Part shown: one piece after another, positions 11,186-26,100 of the stretch
Numbering within the stretch: the stretch's first letter is position 1
Layout: each line of letters opens with the position of its first letter
Origin: Dendrophyllia cribrosa
Taxonomy: Eukaryota; Cnidaria; Anthozoa; Scleractinia; Dendrophylliidae
Length of the DNA stretch: 64,000 nucleotides
Reading direction: 5' to 3'
Assembly (NCBI GenBank): GCA_024195265.1
Contig: JAJLRJ010000001.1
Span: 10,118,585 to 10,182,584 of the forward strand
Notes under the pieces: generated by a model
What the model was told of the DNA's origin: nothing
Seen by the model: the letters and a program-made list of their open reading frames with translations, nothing else
The model's database searches: none
Position numbers and translations under genes: made by a program

Positions 11186-14100
11186 CTGCAATTAAAGGGA
11201 GATCGCACAAACATTGAAATCAACTGATCATATATTCGAAGTGTAAAGTGGCCAATGATCCAACTCCAATACGACTTCTCCCAAGGGGTATGAAGTAACG
11301 TTATTATTAAGTTAAAACTCTCGTTAATTTTTTTTTTTTTTAGTACTTGTAGTTTTTTACTGGATTATATTTAAACTCTTTCGAAAGTTTAACCATGCTC
11401 CGTCACGCGTGACCAGTATTTTTGAAAATTTGAATGGATTTTTCAAGTTTACGCGTCGGTTTTGTAAATTCATTCCGAGATTCGGAATTCCCGTTAGAAT
11501 TTTACCGCATTTTCGGAAACAAAGAGCAACAAAATATCATTTCATTTGAAATGTTACATATCCGAACAATATTTGTTTTTTTATACGCGTAGCGAACAAT
11601 CAAGGCCGTTGCTCGGGCTTGATCGTCAAAAAAATTTCAAAGGAACCCGGCCCTAAAAGGAAAGTACTAATGAAGACTAATCTGAGCTGTACCCTCAATT
11701 GTCACATCGTAGAATATCATCAACAGGTTTAACCCTTTAAGCCCTAAGAGTGATCAGCATCAAATTTCTCCTTGTAATATCAATGCCTTATCAATTAAAA
11801 AGGTCATGAGAATTAAGGACATGATCACACAAGATGAATTCTCTTGATATCCAAACAATTTCTCTCCACTGCTTCTATAGGAAATGTATAGGATTAGAAA
11901 TGAGAATTTAAATTTTGATATTAGGGTTTAAAGGGTTAAAAGTGAGAAACATATCGCCAACCTACGTTTTGCTAGTCTCCTACGCAGCCGTTATTAGGGC
12001 TCGTCACGCAACGTTCCTCCCTTGGTGGGGGAGGAGCGTTGCGTGACGAGCCCTAATAACGGCTGCGAAGGAGACTAACGTTTTGCCGATTCCAGTAAAA
12101 AAAGGGGTACCAGCTGCAGTGATTATCTTACCGTTAATATCTACTCCACTTTTTGGACTGATTAGTTTCTGGACTTTCTGGGGAAGAATCTGAGGATGAA
12201 GGAGTCGAAGTAGGAGACGAACGCGATTTCCTGTTTATTTAAGTGAAAATGTAAAGCACGTTTATCTTTACTTTCTGGCATTATACTTTAATTTACACAT
12301 AAAACAAAAAATTTTAAACAAAATAAATCAACTGTAACTGTCATATTTTTTAGCCATTAAGCAGTTATATTCTGTTTTATAATTTTAGCATTCTTTGATT
12401 TATTGACATTTTCTAGCAGTTTTTATTCATTTGTTTATTTGTGGTACTTGTTTTGAACCTTACTCGTTTATTAAATATATTTATTTTAGGAAATAACCTG
12501 CTCACTGTATTACGCAAACAAATTCTCCATTTATCTTTCTTTTAGTTTTTAAGTCAAGTTGATTGGCTATCGATTTAATTTGCAATTTAATATCTCTGCC
12601 TTGCTCCTGTGTTGTGCCTAAATCATACCGTCCAGAAGGACGTCGGATACCTTATTGAGACTTATATAACGTAACGTCGACACTTAGAATTTTATTTTCA
12701 ATAAATTTTTAAGTTTAAAAAAGAAAAAAATCTAAAATCCCCACTCAGGATTGAACCTGTGACCTCAGCTAGGCTTAGGCTTACATAGCCTTGCTTAGTC
12801 CTAAATTTAACTATATAAACTGCTACCTCTAACCTCAACTGAAAGCTAACCAGTTACTCCGTTATATAAGTCTCAATAAGCTGTCCGACGTCCTTCTGGA
12901 CGGTATGATTTGGGCTTGACCTTGCTTGCTCCTGTTGGTGCTATTTGCATCTCACGTTTTTACCGTGCTTGTTTGGCTTTTCACACAATACTTACCATGG
13001 GGCAGTAAATCTTGGCCTGTTAAACTTTGGCAACTTCTCAAACAACCTCATCGGGACCCCATAGTTTGATGTACCTTCGTCAGAGTAAATGTCTTCACCA
13101 GTCTTAGCGCGCCGTAAATGCTTAGCAAGATGCACGCTAAGGATGATGGTTATGACGGAGAACATTGCTATGACACCAAGGCACAGCCACACGGCATTCT
13201 GGGAAGAAAAAAAACCTCTCAGGTTACAAACAAGTGTTACCTTTCAGTATGACTTTTCTTGATTAGTGGATCAGCTTTTTCAATCAAGCTATGTTTATTC
13301 TGTAATGCACTCAGGGTGATTTTACTAAGCCACGAATTTGAATCGTGAATGTGTCAAGTTGTACACGCGCCGGCGTCGCGCGCCTCGTTGCCTGTGAGTT
13401 AATCTGTAACAAGATTTGTGGTTTCCAAAGTAATTGCTTTGGTTTTGTGTTGCCACGCTTTCTAATTGGTTTTAAAAAACCACGCCACTTGCTTAACCCA
13501 TCAGAAGTCGCGACTTGCTCGCTCTGCACGCCTAGCGCCGGCTTCATGTATTTTCTTTAGAGGGCTCCAAGTAGTTTTTGGGGGGTCACACTTCCCTTTT
13601 TGAATGCGCTTATACATAACCTTACTTTAGCTCAATGAATCTGAATTTAATATCAGATGCTAGGCTTAGATAAAAGTTTTGAGCGATGCTCTTTTTATGC
13701 TAATCAGCGTTTCCATAGCAACGGTAAACAAACATGGCGAAAAACAGTTCTTCTTAAATATCTTTCGATTTTGGGGCTACTCGCGACAAGCGAATAAATG
13801 CGCTATAATCTACATAGTCTAGCACACTAAATGGGAAAATTTCAAACAAATTAAACTGTTCGATTTTGAATAAATTGCTGAAACATTTTTAAGACGTGTT
13901 TTTTCATGTTTGAAATATAAGCGGTCAAAACATTCCATAGGTCTCACAAATTATCATTAAATTACCACAGAAAGTTTCCTCAGACTTAAATTATTACTCC
14001 CTGCAAATCGCTCTGACTAACTCCTCGGCAATAAAGAGATCGAACTTTTCATTTAAATGCAGTTTTGCTTGACGTTTTTCACTCTTTTTAGGGCTATACG

Positions 14101-17100
14101 GGGATGTTCAGCCCGAAAGGGATACCCTCACTGTACCTTTTTGAGGCTGGAGGTATATAAAAGGCTAGGGATTTCACTAGTTGAAGAAAAAGCTACAGAA
14201 ACCTGCCATTTAGGTATATAAAAAGGGCCTTTCAAAATATCTGAAACAGACGCACGTAACGGCTTATTCGCCTATAAAGTATTTTTATACTGATGTTTAT
14301 ACTGAACGTAAATACAAGAATATTATTGTTTGGTTAACATGGTTAACGTCAAAGGTGTTTTTTCATAGATATCGTTCCATAAGTTTATTTTAAGGCATAG
14401 TAAAGAGATGCAGTGTTTTTTCTGCAGGCCGTGAAAGGGGTACCATTTTCTATGGTAGGTATATGAAAGGGTTACCTTTTCTGTCAAAAACGGTATATAA
14501 AGGGATAAGGGTTTGGACCTCGGGCGGAGCATCCCCGTATAAAACTTTGTTGAGTACCCCCCGCCCCGGAGGGAAAGGTATAGCAACTGGAAAATCTGAT
14601 GGAGCAGATATGGCGAAATCTGTGATACTCACCACCAAACTCACAGCATTTGCACACACGTCAGATACTAAAACATCGTAAACGTTCCTGATTGGGTGAC
14701 AATCTCCTACGTCATTTCGTAGCTAATACAACAAATGGAAAGTGACGTTATCAACTCTAATATGAATAAATGTACCGTTGGCTTGGTGGCATATTCGCGC
14801 ATCATGTAAGAACAATCCAATTGTAACTATCAAACGTGGTCATCAAACGTTTCCCGAACTTTTGTCGCTGTTAGTGAGTTGCTTGTTAGTGAAATATTTG
14901 TTGGTAAACATTTCGCACATAACATAGCTTTTCGCGCCCGAAATGTTTCCAGGACTTTCGAGAAACGCACGCCAGTTTCGTTAAACATTTACTACATTGT
15001 CTATTAAAATCGATGTGTGACGTGTATCATGTGACTATCAGGATCTCCCTATTCCCGCGTATCATGCATATATCAGATCTATTTCCTTACCTTGGTAATG
15101 GTATCTTCTAAGAACTGATCCATCCAGCCAAGTGTACGACCTAACGACTTTTTACCTGCCTACAATAGAATAAAAAAAAAAGAAAAACAATGCATTTAAA
15201 AAATAGCGAAGCTTTATTTTCATGAAAAAGTAATCATTCTTCGTTACAGTAAAACGCAATTATTAGAACACAATAAAGTATGATTAGTGTCAAGTATTCA
15301 CACACTAAGAAACAGGTCGCAGAGACATGACGCAGGGACAGGTTACAGCGGCAATTTCCTTCTTATGACATGCCTATTCAGTATCGAAATTTCTTTTGGT
15401 GGGACAGAAGTTTGTCCTAACGACAAACCGCATAAACTCAAACAAGTTTAATTTCGTGCGTCAGGTCACGGGAAAAAATGAGACAAATTTCCATTAAAGA
15501 GTCTGACCCACCCAGTTTGCATTGCGCGCTTCTCTTATTGTTATGATACGGCTCTATTCCATATTTGGGCAAGCATATCACCTCTTGCACGAGTGAATTT
15601 CTCATCTACAATACAGTATGGACTTTCGGGGGCCCTGAAAATGGTGGATGAACCAACGTAGGCGCGCAATGCAAACTGGGTGGGTCAGATTCTTTAATGT
15701 CTTGTGTGAAATGTTCATCGGTGACCTGTCCCCTCCAAAAAATAAAAATAAACCAATGGGAGGACACCATCTGGTCCGCCATCTTGTATTTGAAAGTTAG
15801 TTCCCAGGCAACCTTCTCATAAAAATGGATTCATTGCATGAAATCCCTTCTTCGCACTGAGCAAGTGCCTTGACTCAGCCGTGACATGTCTCCTGAGCGG
15901 TGAAACGGGGCGGTGTATCGCAGTGATCTGTCCCGGCGATTCGTCGCCTAGTGCGTCCCAACCTTTAAAAATGGCCAATCTGATTATTTCCGTCACCGAA
16001 TGTGGCTGATCCAGAACACATGAAAACAAACCTCGTTTGCAACGACCAAGCCATCACCTTCCAGAATATTTCTAAACTTTACTCTTGAAAGATCTATCTT
16101 ATTAGCGTCGTTCTTGAAGAGAAGAAAAAAGCATAAAAACAATTACTGAAGGGCAAGCAAAAGTAAGCTATTAATTCCACCGAGAGGCATAAGATAACAA
16201 TAACGATTTCTCTTACCATTACATTCATGTTTTTTCCCATTAAGAGCTGTGATTTCTCGGCTAGTTCACCCTAACAGAGATGAGGTAGAGAACAATTCAG
16301 ATATCTGAGACAGTAGCGGATCTAAAAGAGAGGCCCGGGGTGCCCCCCCCCCCCCCGTCACCCGTCACCTTAATGTGCACAAAAATGAGGACCGAAGAGC
16401 CAATAAATGTGTTCAGTCTCTGACAGTTTTACCCTCACCCTATTCACTCTGCATCCCTAACCCCTCCCTCCCCCTTACATTGTGTTAACCTAAGTAACCT
16501 TAATTGAGAATATAAGCCGAAAGATTGAGTCAGCATTTTTTTATTTTCTCACCACTAACGGTTGCGATATGTTAATGGTGTCATCGTGTAATTTGTTCAA
16601 AGCATCTTTGGTTGAACGCAGTTTTCCTGTAACTCCAGCGGAAACCTACAAGGGGAAGACAAAAGGCGAGGATAAAGAGTTAATTAAGAAATATTGTCAC
16701 TCGCGGTTCTATAGGTTTTTTCGTCTATTTGTTTTCATGTCTGTTTGTTGAATGGTTTGCATTTTGTCTGTCTTGTTGAAATTGTTTGTTTGTTCAGTTG
16801 GTTGGGTTCTTACATTGACATGAAACTCACTTGTTCACTAGCGGCTGTTTCCAGCTCTTTTGCAAATGTCGGCAAAGATAAACTGTTCTTCAAGAAAGGT
16901 TTTGCTGCCTGTCAAACAAAAACAATTAATTGAATTTTTTTACAGTCATTCAGTACGCTTATTCGGGGGTCGGGGCGGCAGTCACCTATCCAGCCTAATG
17001 AGAGTTCAACCTTACTTGCAAGCTAACAGAACCTTCAGTAATCATGTCAAATTCACACTTATTTAACTGGGGCTCTTGCAAACTGGAACCAACATTTTAA

Positions 17101-20100
17101 CTAAAATTGTTGGATCCTGTCATTGAGTCCACGTTCATCAATGAGCGGTATCGGTACCACTACAGTTGGAACTCAATGTAAGCCGCTCGAAAATTCGCTG
17201 ACTCCGATGTTTCAAGAAGACTGGAAGAAGAAGAACCCTGGAAGAAGAAGAACCCTTCTTTTTTCGCTTGCTTAGGAATTATCCCTTTCTAATTTATTGT
17301 AATAAAATCAATAAAATGTCTTTCATTGCTGCTATTCCCAAGTACTGACTACCTACCATAGAAGCTGCTATAAAAATTAAAATCCAAACAGCCACATTTT
17401 ATACCGTGAACCGAATAATTAATGTGAACAGTACATTTAAACTAAGAGTGCGTTTTACCTCCATTGCATATTTAAAGAACTCGATCTCTTGCACACCAGA
17501 ATCGAACGTATCGTTCACAGCTTTCTTGGTGACATCTGTTACAAGTGTTATGTTTATTAGAGTACTGTTCAGATGAGCTAGAATTTCGTCCATTGGTGGA
17601 ATTTTCTGTGATCGATAAAAAGAACAAAAGCTCTTAACTAATAGTACAGATCCAGACTCCACCGGAAGAAGGGGTGGCGGGGGGAGGGGCAAAGACGGAG
17701 GGAAAGGGGAGGGAGGAACAGGCCACTTCCGAAGATCTGCCACTGCCTATTTTATTTATTGTTTTTATTAAAAACTAAACAGGTCACTTGTTAGTATAAC
17801 ACTGATGGAATGAGCCACGGATCTAATCGTATAACTATAATCATTGCTCGCTTCATCTGAAGACATAAGTTCAACAGCATCGCCTTTACGAGAGAGAGAA
17901 GCCCGGCTGTCCGGGATTGATTCCCATATAAAAATGACGGGGCTGATCGTCGTATCTATTAGAGAAAAAAGTCTGTAGATTGGTACCGCTAAGCCCCTCT
18001 CTCGAAGGGAAAAGCCCTGGAACGAGGTTGGCTAAGGGCGCTAAAATCTAAAATGACCACCGTTAGAATCATTGCGGTACCTTTTAGGGCATAGAGCCGA
18101 ACAATGACAGAATATGACATGTCTAGTTTTAGAATTGGTACTTCTTAAGGGTGAAATGAGTGTCAGCCACGCCCACAAGACGAGATTGTGGTACCTTTTA
18201 GGGTTTTTTTATTTTTTATATGGGAGTCTCCACCCCCTACCCCACCCCCCACCCCCCCACCCCCCACCCCCCACCCCCCCCCCCCCCCCCGCCAGGCTGA
18301 ACGTCTGATAGTCTATACGTGTTTGTCCCCTCTATTTAGCGAAATGATTTTGTCCTGCGTGCTGTGAGGAAGGAAGGATTCGCAATGAAGAATCTACCCA
18401 ATAGGCGTGTGAATTCTAACCGTGATAGAGTCTACATTGGAGCACCAATGGTGCATACACTTTATAAACTTGTTTAACTGCAAAAACCGTGGACGAAGAT
18501 CCTGCTGGTTTTTCGTTGGATCTCACAGGAGGAGACCTAATCAGCTAAAATGAATCAATATACAAACGAGAAGTCCAAGGACTACTGTGATGAATTGCAG
18601 TTTACGTATGCTAGCCTTATCTTTAGTTTTTATTATCTTGTAGGTCATTTCCGCCCCTCCTCTTTTTTTGAATATGTATTGCGACATTCTCCTTTATATA
18701 ATGTTGTATTTTCATTTTATAATTTAGTAACATCTTATAACCTGAAGAAGGCTGGTCTGGCCAGCCGAAATATTGTTTAAAATATATTTACTCGTTGTAT
18801 CAGCTTTGCAGTAGTCCTTGGACTTCTCGTTAGTATACACTTTATGTAGGGATACATGATGCATATAACGCATAGAGACCTACATCTTTGTAACTGGTCA
18901 TGTTTTCAAAATTGAATTTTCTGTCCAGTTGCAGTAGTTCCCAGGGCGTCTTTTTTTGGCTGCATTGCCTGTAATGTAAATAAAAGAAACATGCGATATT
19001 TGAAAATATTTTTTTACGTCAATAAGAGGGTCCGTTTTTCTCGATAATTATGTAATCAAAGGCTCCTAAGAGCGAACCCGTGAATAGAAATGCGAACACG
19101 TAACGCAATATTGCGGTAAGCTTATCTTTTCACACTGACACGGTTCGATATTTTTTTTAAATTAAACAAAGATTTTTGACGAACGCAAAAAAAAAAAAAA
19201 CAGCGGATCCGTGCTGATAGTTCGTAGTTCATTTTAATGTAGTAGTGTTTGTCCGTGGGGGTCTGTGGCCGTGTGTTGTGAAAATTGGTCTGGGTGTAGG
19301 TAGTGTTGAGTTGAGCATCTCCATTTGAATCAAGTTTGCATATGGGAGGATGTGGCCCAACTAAACAACCTGTTTCTGTATTGTCAACCAGAGAGTACAG
19401 AAATTTGATGCATCCAAAATGAGACTTGAAAAGAAAGGTGGAAGAGTTGCCCTAGGCCTGGAAGACGCAAACTAATTTTAAGAATACTCAGAAAAAGAAG
19501 AGCTTTAAGTGATAAAATCTTGCTTCGAGGAACTTCATACATTTTTATCAATGCGGGGGCGATATTTAAAATAAGTCGGAACCCGCGACGAAGCGGAGTT
19601 TTAAAGATTTTTCAAGCAGCTGAGGGACTTTACAGTAAAAGAAATTACATTTTTATATGGGAATTTATATTGATATCAATTTGTGACTGATCGAGGTTTT
19701 TTTTTTTGTGTTCTCATTAATTTTTTGAGAAATGTTTATAAAACGTGCTCAAATCCAGTCGGATTAACATCTTCAATTTTGCCATGTGCTCAGCTACACA
19801 GCTCCTCGATGCGCTAATGGTACGCTTTTTGCTTTGAAACATAAACTAACCGATATTTGAATAAAATTTTTCAAAAGAAGATTTTTTTGTCCACTTTTGT
19901 GTTTGTTCATTCATTACATAGCTTAAAAAGCGATTTTATGTAAACAAAACAAGACTTAGATTTCATAGTTCTATCTTCACTCGCGTCGCCTTGCGCAACG
20001 ATGTCTGTGCATTTTTTGCAATTTTTATTTCAAAATCGGTTTCTCGAGCAATTTTCGATACGAGATACTCCTGGCGATACACAACAGGTGTATTTTATTC

Positions 20101-23100
20101 GTAAATAGTCATACAGTCGAACTTGTATATAACGGCCCTGTTTTTAGCGGCCACCCACTATTGTGGAATTGCACACATTTTAGGCATCCTACCGATGAAC
20201 AGTTACGTAATTCAGATATGTTCAGAAGCCACATTAATTTAAAGTCTGTCCCCTTTGAATTGTGATTTCAAATCGAACTCGCGCTGCGCGCTCGTTATAT
20301 ATACAAACTGATTACACTCTCTACAATATAAGTACCGACTAATCATCCCTCAGAAGAGGGTATCGACTGATCATCCCTCAGAACCTCACTCCTCAGAAGA
20401 TAACCCATCAGAAGATCACCCGCCAGACGATCACCGACCAGAAGATCAACCGCCAGAAGATCAACCGCCAGAAGATCACCCGCCAAATGATCACCCGCCA
20501 GAAGAACACCCCTCAGAAGATCACCCGCCAAAACATCACCCGCCAAAAGATTACCCGCCAAACGATTACCCGCCAGAAGGTCACCCGCCAGAAGATCACC
20601 CCTCAGAAGATCACCCGCCAGAAGATCACCCCTCAGAAGATCACCCGCCAGAAGTAGGTACGAATAGATCACCCACCAGAAGTAGGAACGAATTGATCAC
20701 CCACCAGAAGTAGGTACGAATAGATCACCCACCAGAAGTAGGTACGAATAGATCACCCACCAGAAGTAGGTACGAACCGATCACCCGCCAGAAGTAGGTA
20801 CGAACTGATCACCCACCAGAAGTACGTACGAATAGATCACCCGCCAGAAGCAGGTACGAACTGATCACCCGCCAGAAGTAGGTACGAATAGATCACCCAC
20901 CAGAAGTAGGTACGAATAGATCACCCACAAGAAGTAGGAACGAATTGATCACCCACCAGAAGTAGGTACGAATAGATCACCCACCAGAAGTAGGTACGAA
21001 TAGATCACTCACCAGAAGTAGGAACGAATTGATCACCCACCAGAAGTAGGTACGAATAGATCACCCACCAGAAGTAGGTACGAATAGATCACCCACCAGA
21101 AGTAGGTACGAATAGATCACCCACCAGAAGTAGGAACGAATTGATCACCCACCAGAAGTAGGTACGAATAGATCACCCACCAGAAGTAGGTACGAATAGA
21201 TCACCCACCAGAAGTAGGTACGAACCGATCACCCGCCAGAAGTAGGTACGAACTGATCACCCACCAGAAGTACGTACGAATAGATCACCCGCCAGAAGCA
21301 GGTACGAACTGATCACCCGCCAGAAGTAGGTACGAATAGATCACCCACCAGAAGTAGGTACGAATAGATCACCCACAAGAAGTAGGTACGAACTGATCAC
21401 CCGCCAGAAGTAGGTACGAACTGATCACCCGCCAGAAGTAGGTACGAACGGATCACCCACCAGAAGTAGGTACGAATAGATCACCCACCAGAAGTAGGTA
21501 GGAATACATCACCCACCAGACGTAAGTACGAATCGATCACCCACCAGAAGTAGGTAGGAATACATCACCCACCAGACGTAAGTACGAATCGATCACCCGC
21601 CAGAAGTAGGTACGAATAGATCACCCACCAGAAGTAGGTACGAACTGATCACCCGCAAGAAGTAGGTATGGATAGATCACCCACCAGAAGTAGGTACGAA
21701 CTGGTCACCCACCAGAAGTAGGTACGAATAGATCACCCGCCAGAAGTAGGTACGGATAGATCACCCACCAGAAGTAGGTACGAATAGATCACCCACCAAA
21801 AGTAGGTACGAACTGATCACCCGCCAGATATAGGTACGAATAGATCACCCGCCAGAAGTAGGTACGAATAGATCACCCACCAGAAGTAGGTACGAACTGA
21901 TCACCCGCCTGATGTAGGTACGAATAGATCACCCGCCAGAAGTAGGTACGAATAGATCACCCACCATAAGTAGGTACGAATAGATCACCCACCGGAAGTA
22001 GGTACGAACTGATCACCCACCAGAAGTAGGTACGAACTGATCACCCGCCAGAAGTAGGTAATTGTAATTGTAATTGTAAATCTTTATTTAAACACGGAGA
22101 ATCAGTTAAGTTAATAATTAAAAATTAAAACTTGTACAACTGCTTTACATGATTGCCGTGTGGGAATCCGATATCTCAGATACTTTCTTAATACCCCGTT
22201 TAAACTGCCCAATAGAACAAACGCTTTTTAAATCTTGGGGCAAGTTGTTCCACAAACAGGCCCCGCTGTAGCAAAAACTTCGTTTTAGGTAATTAGTATT
22301 TGGCTTGGGCAGCGAAAGCTTTCCTTCAAGATTTCTTAGGTTATAATCATTAACGTGGCGTTGAGTGAAGAGACATTGAAGATAGTCTGGGGCAAGTTCA
22401 TTCAATGTTTTATACATAATTAAAGCTTTCTGCTTTTTACGACGAAGAGACAGCTTCTCCCACTTAAGCATCGCGAGAAGGAGGTTGGAGCTCGTATCAA
22501 AAGGTGATTGAGTAATTACTCTGGCAGCGCGATTTTGTAATTTTTGTAATTTATCACTCAAACAGCCACTCATACTATCCCAAACCGGGCTGCAGTAATC
22601 AAAATGTGGTAATATTAAAGCATTGTAAATTTGAACTGCAACATCCGTCGGAATAAAACGTCGTACACGTTTCAATGCACCAATGGCTGAAGAGACTTTC
22701 TTGCTTATCTCGTCAACGTGTTTAGACCAAGAGAGTTGTGCATCAATGGTAAGACCCAGAGATTTAGTATGGTCAACTCTCTTGATCGTCCTTTCATCGA
22801 TACTTATATTAATCTCCTCACATTGGGCATTCAATCTCTGCCTAGATCCGATTATCACTAGCTCAGTTTTGGCCACATTTAAACTTAATTTGTTGGCTCT
22901 CAGCCAACTGCTAAGATTGTTAAGTTCAGAAGTCACTGCTAATTTCAGATCAGCTAGCGTTTTTGCAGATAAAGTTATACTGGTGTCATCGGCAAACATT
23001 CTCGGCGCAGCAACCCGCAGGCAGTTAGGGAGATCGTTAATGTACATCAAGACAAGCAAGGGACCCAGGATGCTACCCTGCGGTACGCCACAAAGTACGA

Positions 23101-26100
23101 ACTGATCATCCACCAGAAGTAGGTACCGATAGATCACACACCAGAAGTAGGTACCAATAGATCACCCACCAGAACTACGTACGAACTGATCACCCGCCAG
23201 AAGTAGGTACGGATAGATCACCCACCAGAAGTAGGTGCGAATAGATCACCCACCAGAAGTAGGTACGAATAGATCACCCGCCAGAAGTAGGTACGAATAG
23301 ATCACCCACCATAAGTAGGTACGAATTGATCACCCACCAGAAGTAGGTACGAATAGATCACCCACCAGAAGTAGGTACGAACTCATCACCCGCCTGATGT
23401 AGGTACGAATAGATCACCCACCAGAAGTAGGTACGAACTGATCACCCACCAGAAGTAGATACGAATAGATCACCCACCAGAAGTAGGTACGAATAGATCA
23501 CCCGCCAGAAGTAGGTACGAATAGATCACCCACCAGAAGTAGGTACGAACTGATCACCCGCCTGATGCAGGTACGAATAGATCACCCACCAGAAGTAGGT
23601 ACGAATAGATCACCCACCAGAAGTAGGTACGAACTGATCACCCGCCTGATGTAGGTACGAATAGATCACCCACCAGAAGTAGGTACGAACTGATCACCCA
23701 CCAGAAGTAGGTACGAATAGATCACCCACCAGAAGTAGGTACGAATAGATCACCCGCCAGAAGTAGGTACGAACTGATCACCCTCCAAAAGTAGGTAAGA
23801 ACTGATCACCCAACAGAAGTAGGTACGAATAGATCACCCACAAGAAGTAGGTACGACCTGATCACCCGCCAGAAGTAGGTACGAATAGATCACCCTCCAG
23901 AAGTAGGTACGAACTGATCACCGACCAGAATTATGTACGAATAGATCACCCACCAGAAGTAGGTACGAACTGATCACCCACCAGAAGTAGGTACGAACTG
24001 ATCACCCACCAGAAGTAGCTACGAATAGATCACCCACCAGAAGTAGGTACGAACTGATCACCCACCAGAAGTAGGTACGAACTGATCACCCACCAGAAGT
24101 AGGTACGAATAGATCACCCGCCAGAAGTAGGTACGAATAGATCACCCACCAGAAGTAGGTACGAACTGATCACCCACCAGAAGTAGGTACGAATAGATCA
24201 CCCACCAGAAGTAGGTACGAATAGATCACCCGCCAGAAGTAGGTACGAACTGATCAATCGCCAGAAGTAGGTACGAATAGATCACCCACCAGAAGTAGGT
24301 AGGAATAAATCACCCACCAGAAGTAGGTACGAATAGATCACCCATCAGAAGTAGGTACCAATAGATCACCCACCAGAACTAGGTACGAACTGATCACCCG
24401 CCAAAAGAGGTACGGATAGATCACCCACCAGAAGTAGGTACGAACTGATCACTCGCCAGAATAGGTACGAATAGATCACCCGCCAGAAGTAGGTACGAAT
24501 AGATCACCCACCATACGTAGGTACGAATTGATCACCCACCAGAAGTAGGTACGAACTGATCATCCGCCAGAAGTTGGTACGAACTGATCCCCCGCCAGAT
24601 GTAGGTACGAATAGATCACCCACCAGAAGTAGGTACGAACTGATCACCAGCCAGATGTAGGTACGAATAGACCACCCGCCAGAAGTAGGTACGAATAGAT
24701 CACCCACCAGAAGTAGGTACGAACTGATCACCCGCCAGATGTAGGTACGAATAGATCACCCGCCAGAAGTAGGTACGAATAGATCACCCACCAAAAGTAG
24801 GTACGAATAGATCACCCACCAGAAGTAGGTACGAACTGATCACCCACCAGAAGTATGTACGAACTGATCACCCGCCAGAAGTAGGTACGAACTGATCACC
24901 CGCCAGAAGTATGTACGAACTGATCACCCGCCAGATGTAGGTACGGATAGATCACCCACCAGAAGTAGGAACCAATAGATCACCCACCAGAAGTAGCTAG
25001 GTACGCACTGATCACCCGCCAGATGTAGGTACGAATAGATCACCAGCCAGAAGTGGGTACGAACTGATCACCCGCAAGATGTAGGTACGAATAGATCTCC
25101 CACCTCACGTAGGTACGAATAGATCACCCACCAGAAGGAGGTACGAACTGATCACCCGCCAGAAGTAGGTACGAACTGATCACCCGCCTGAAGTAGGTAC
25201 GAACTGATCACCCGCCTGAAGTAGGTACGAATAGATCACCCGCAAGAAGTAGGTACGAACTGATCACCCGCCAGAAGAAGGTACGAACTGATCACTCGCC
25301 AGAAATAGATACGAATAGATCACCCACCAGAAGTAGGTACGAATAGATCACCCACCACGAGTAGGTACGAACTGATCACCCACCAGAGGTAGGTACGGAT
25401 AGATCACCCACCAGAAGTGGGTAGGAATAGATCACCCACCATAAGTAGGTACGAACAGATCACCCACCAGAAGTAGGCACGAACTGATCACCCGCCAAAA
25501 GTGGGTACGAACAGATCACCCGCCAGACGTAGGTACAAATAGATCACCCGCTAGATGTAGGTACAAATAGATCACCCGCCAGAAGTAGGTACGAATAGAT
25601 CACCCACCATAAGTAGGTACGATTAGATCACCCGCCAGAAGTAGGTACTAACTGATAACTCACCAGAAGTAGGTACGAATAGATCACCCACCAGAAGTAG
25701 GTACGAACTGGTCAACCACCAGCAGTAGGTACGAATAGATCACCCACCAGAAGTAGGTACGAACTGATCACCCGCCAGAAGTAGGTACGGATAGATCACC
25801 CACCAGAAGTAGGTACGAATAGATCACCCACTAGAAGTAGGTACGAACAGATCATCCGCCAGATGTAGGTACGAATAGATCACCCGCCACAAGTAGGTAC
25901 GAATAGATCACCCACCAGAAGTAGGTACGAATAGATCACCCACTAGAAGTAGGTACTAACTGATCACCCACCAGAAGTAGGTACGAATAGATCACCCACC
26001 AGAAGTAGGTACGAACTGGTCACCCACCATAAGTAGGTACGAATAGATCACCCGCCAGACGTACGTACGAATAGATCACCCGCCAGACGTAGGTACGAAT

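Noticed and set aside
17399..17743. 114-residue minus-strand frame taken as one gene
   Set aside because: Only 17459-17605 is a prominin exon; the proline-rich start and the end are intron read-through.
20343..20672. Minus-strand frame with a pentapeptide-like repeat (AGDLL)
   Set aside because: It is the direct translation of the 15-bp tandem repeat, with no non-repeat domain or splice context.
22683..23105. 140-residue + strand frame
   Set aside because: Antisense shadow of the LINE reverse-transcriptase frame.
24504..24731. Open frame inside the 28-bp satellite
   Set aside because: Products of the satellite unit only; 28 is not a multiple of 3, so frames stay open by chance.
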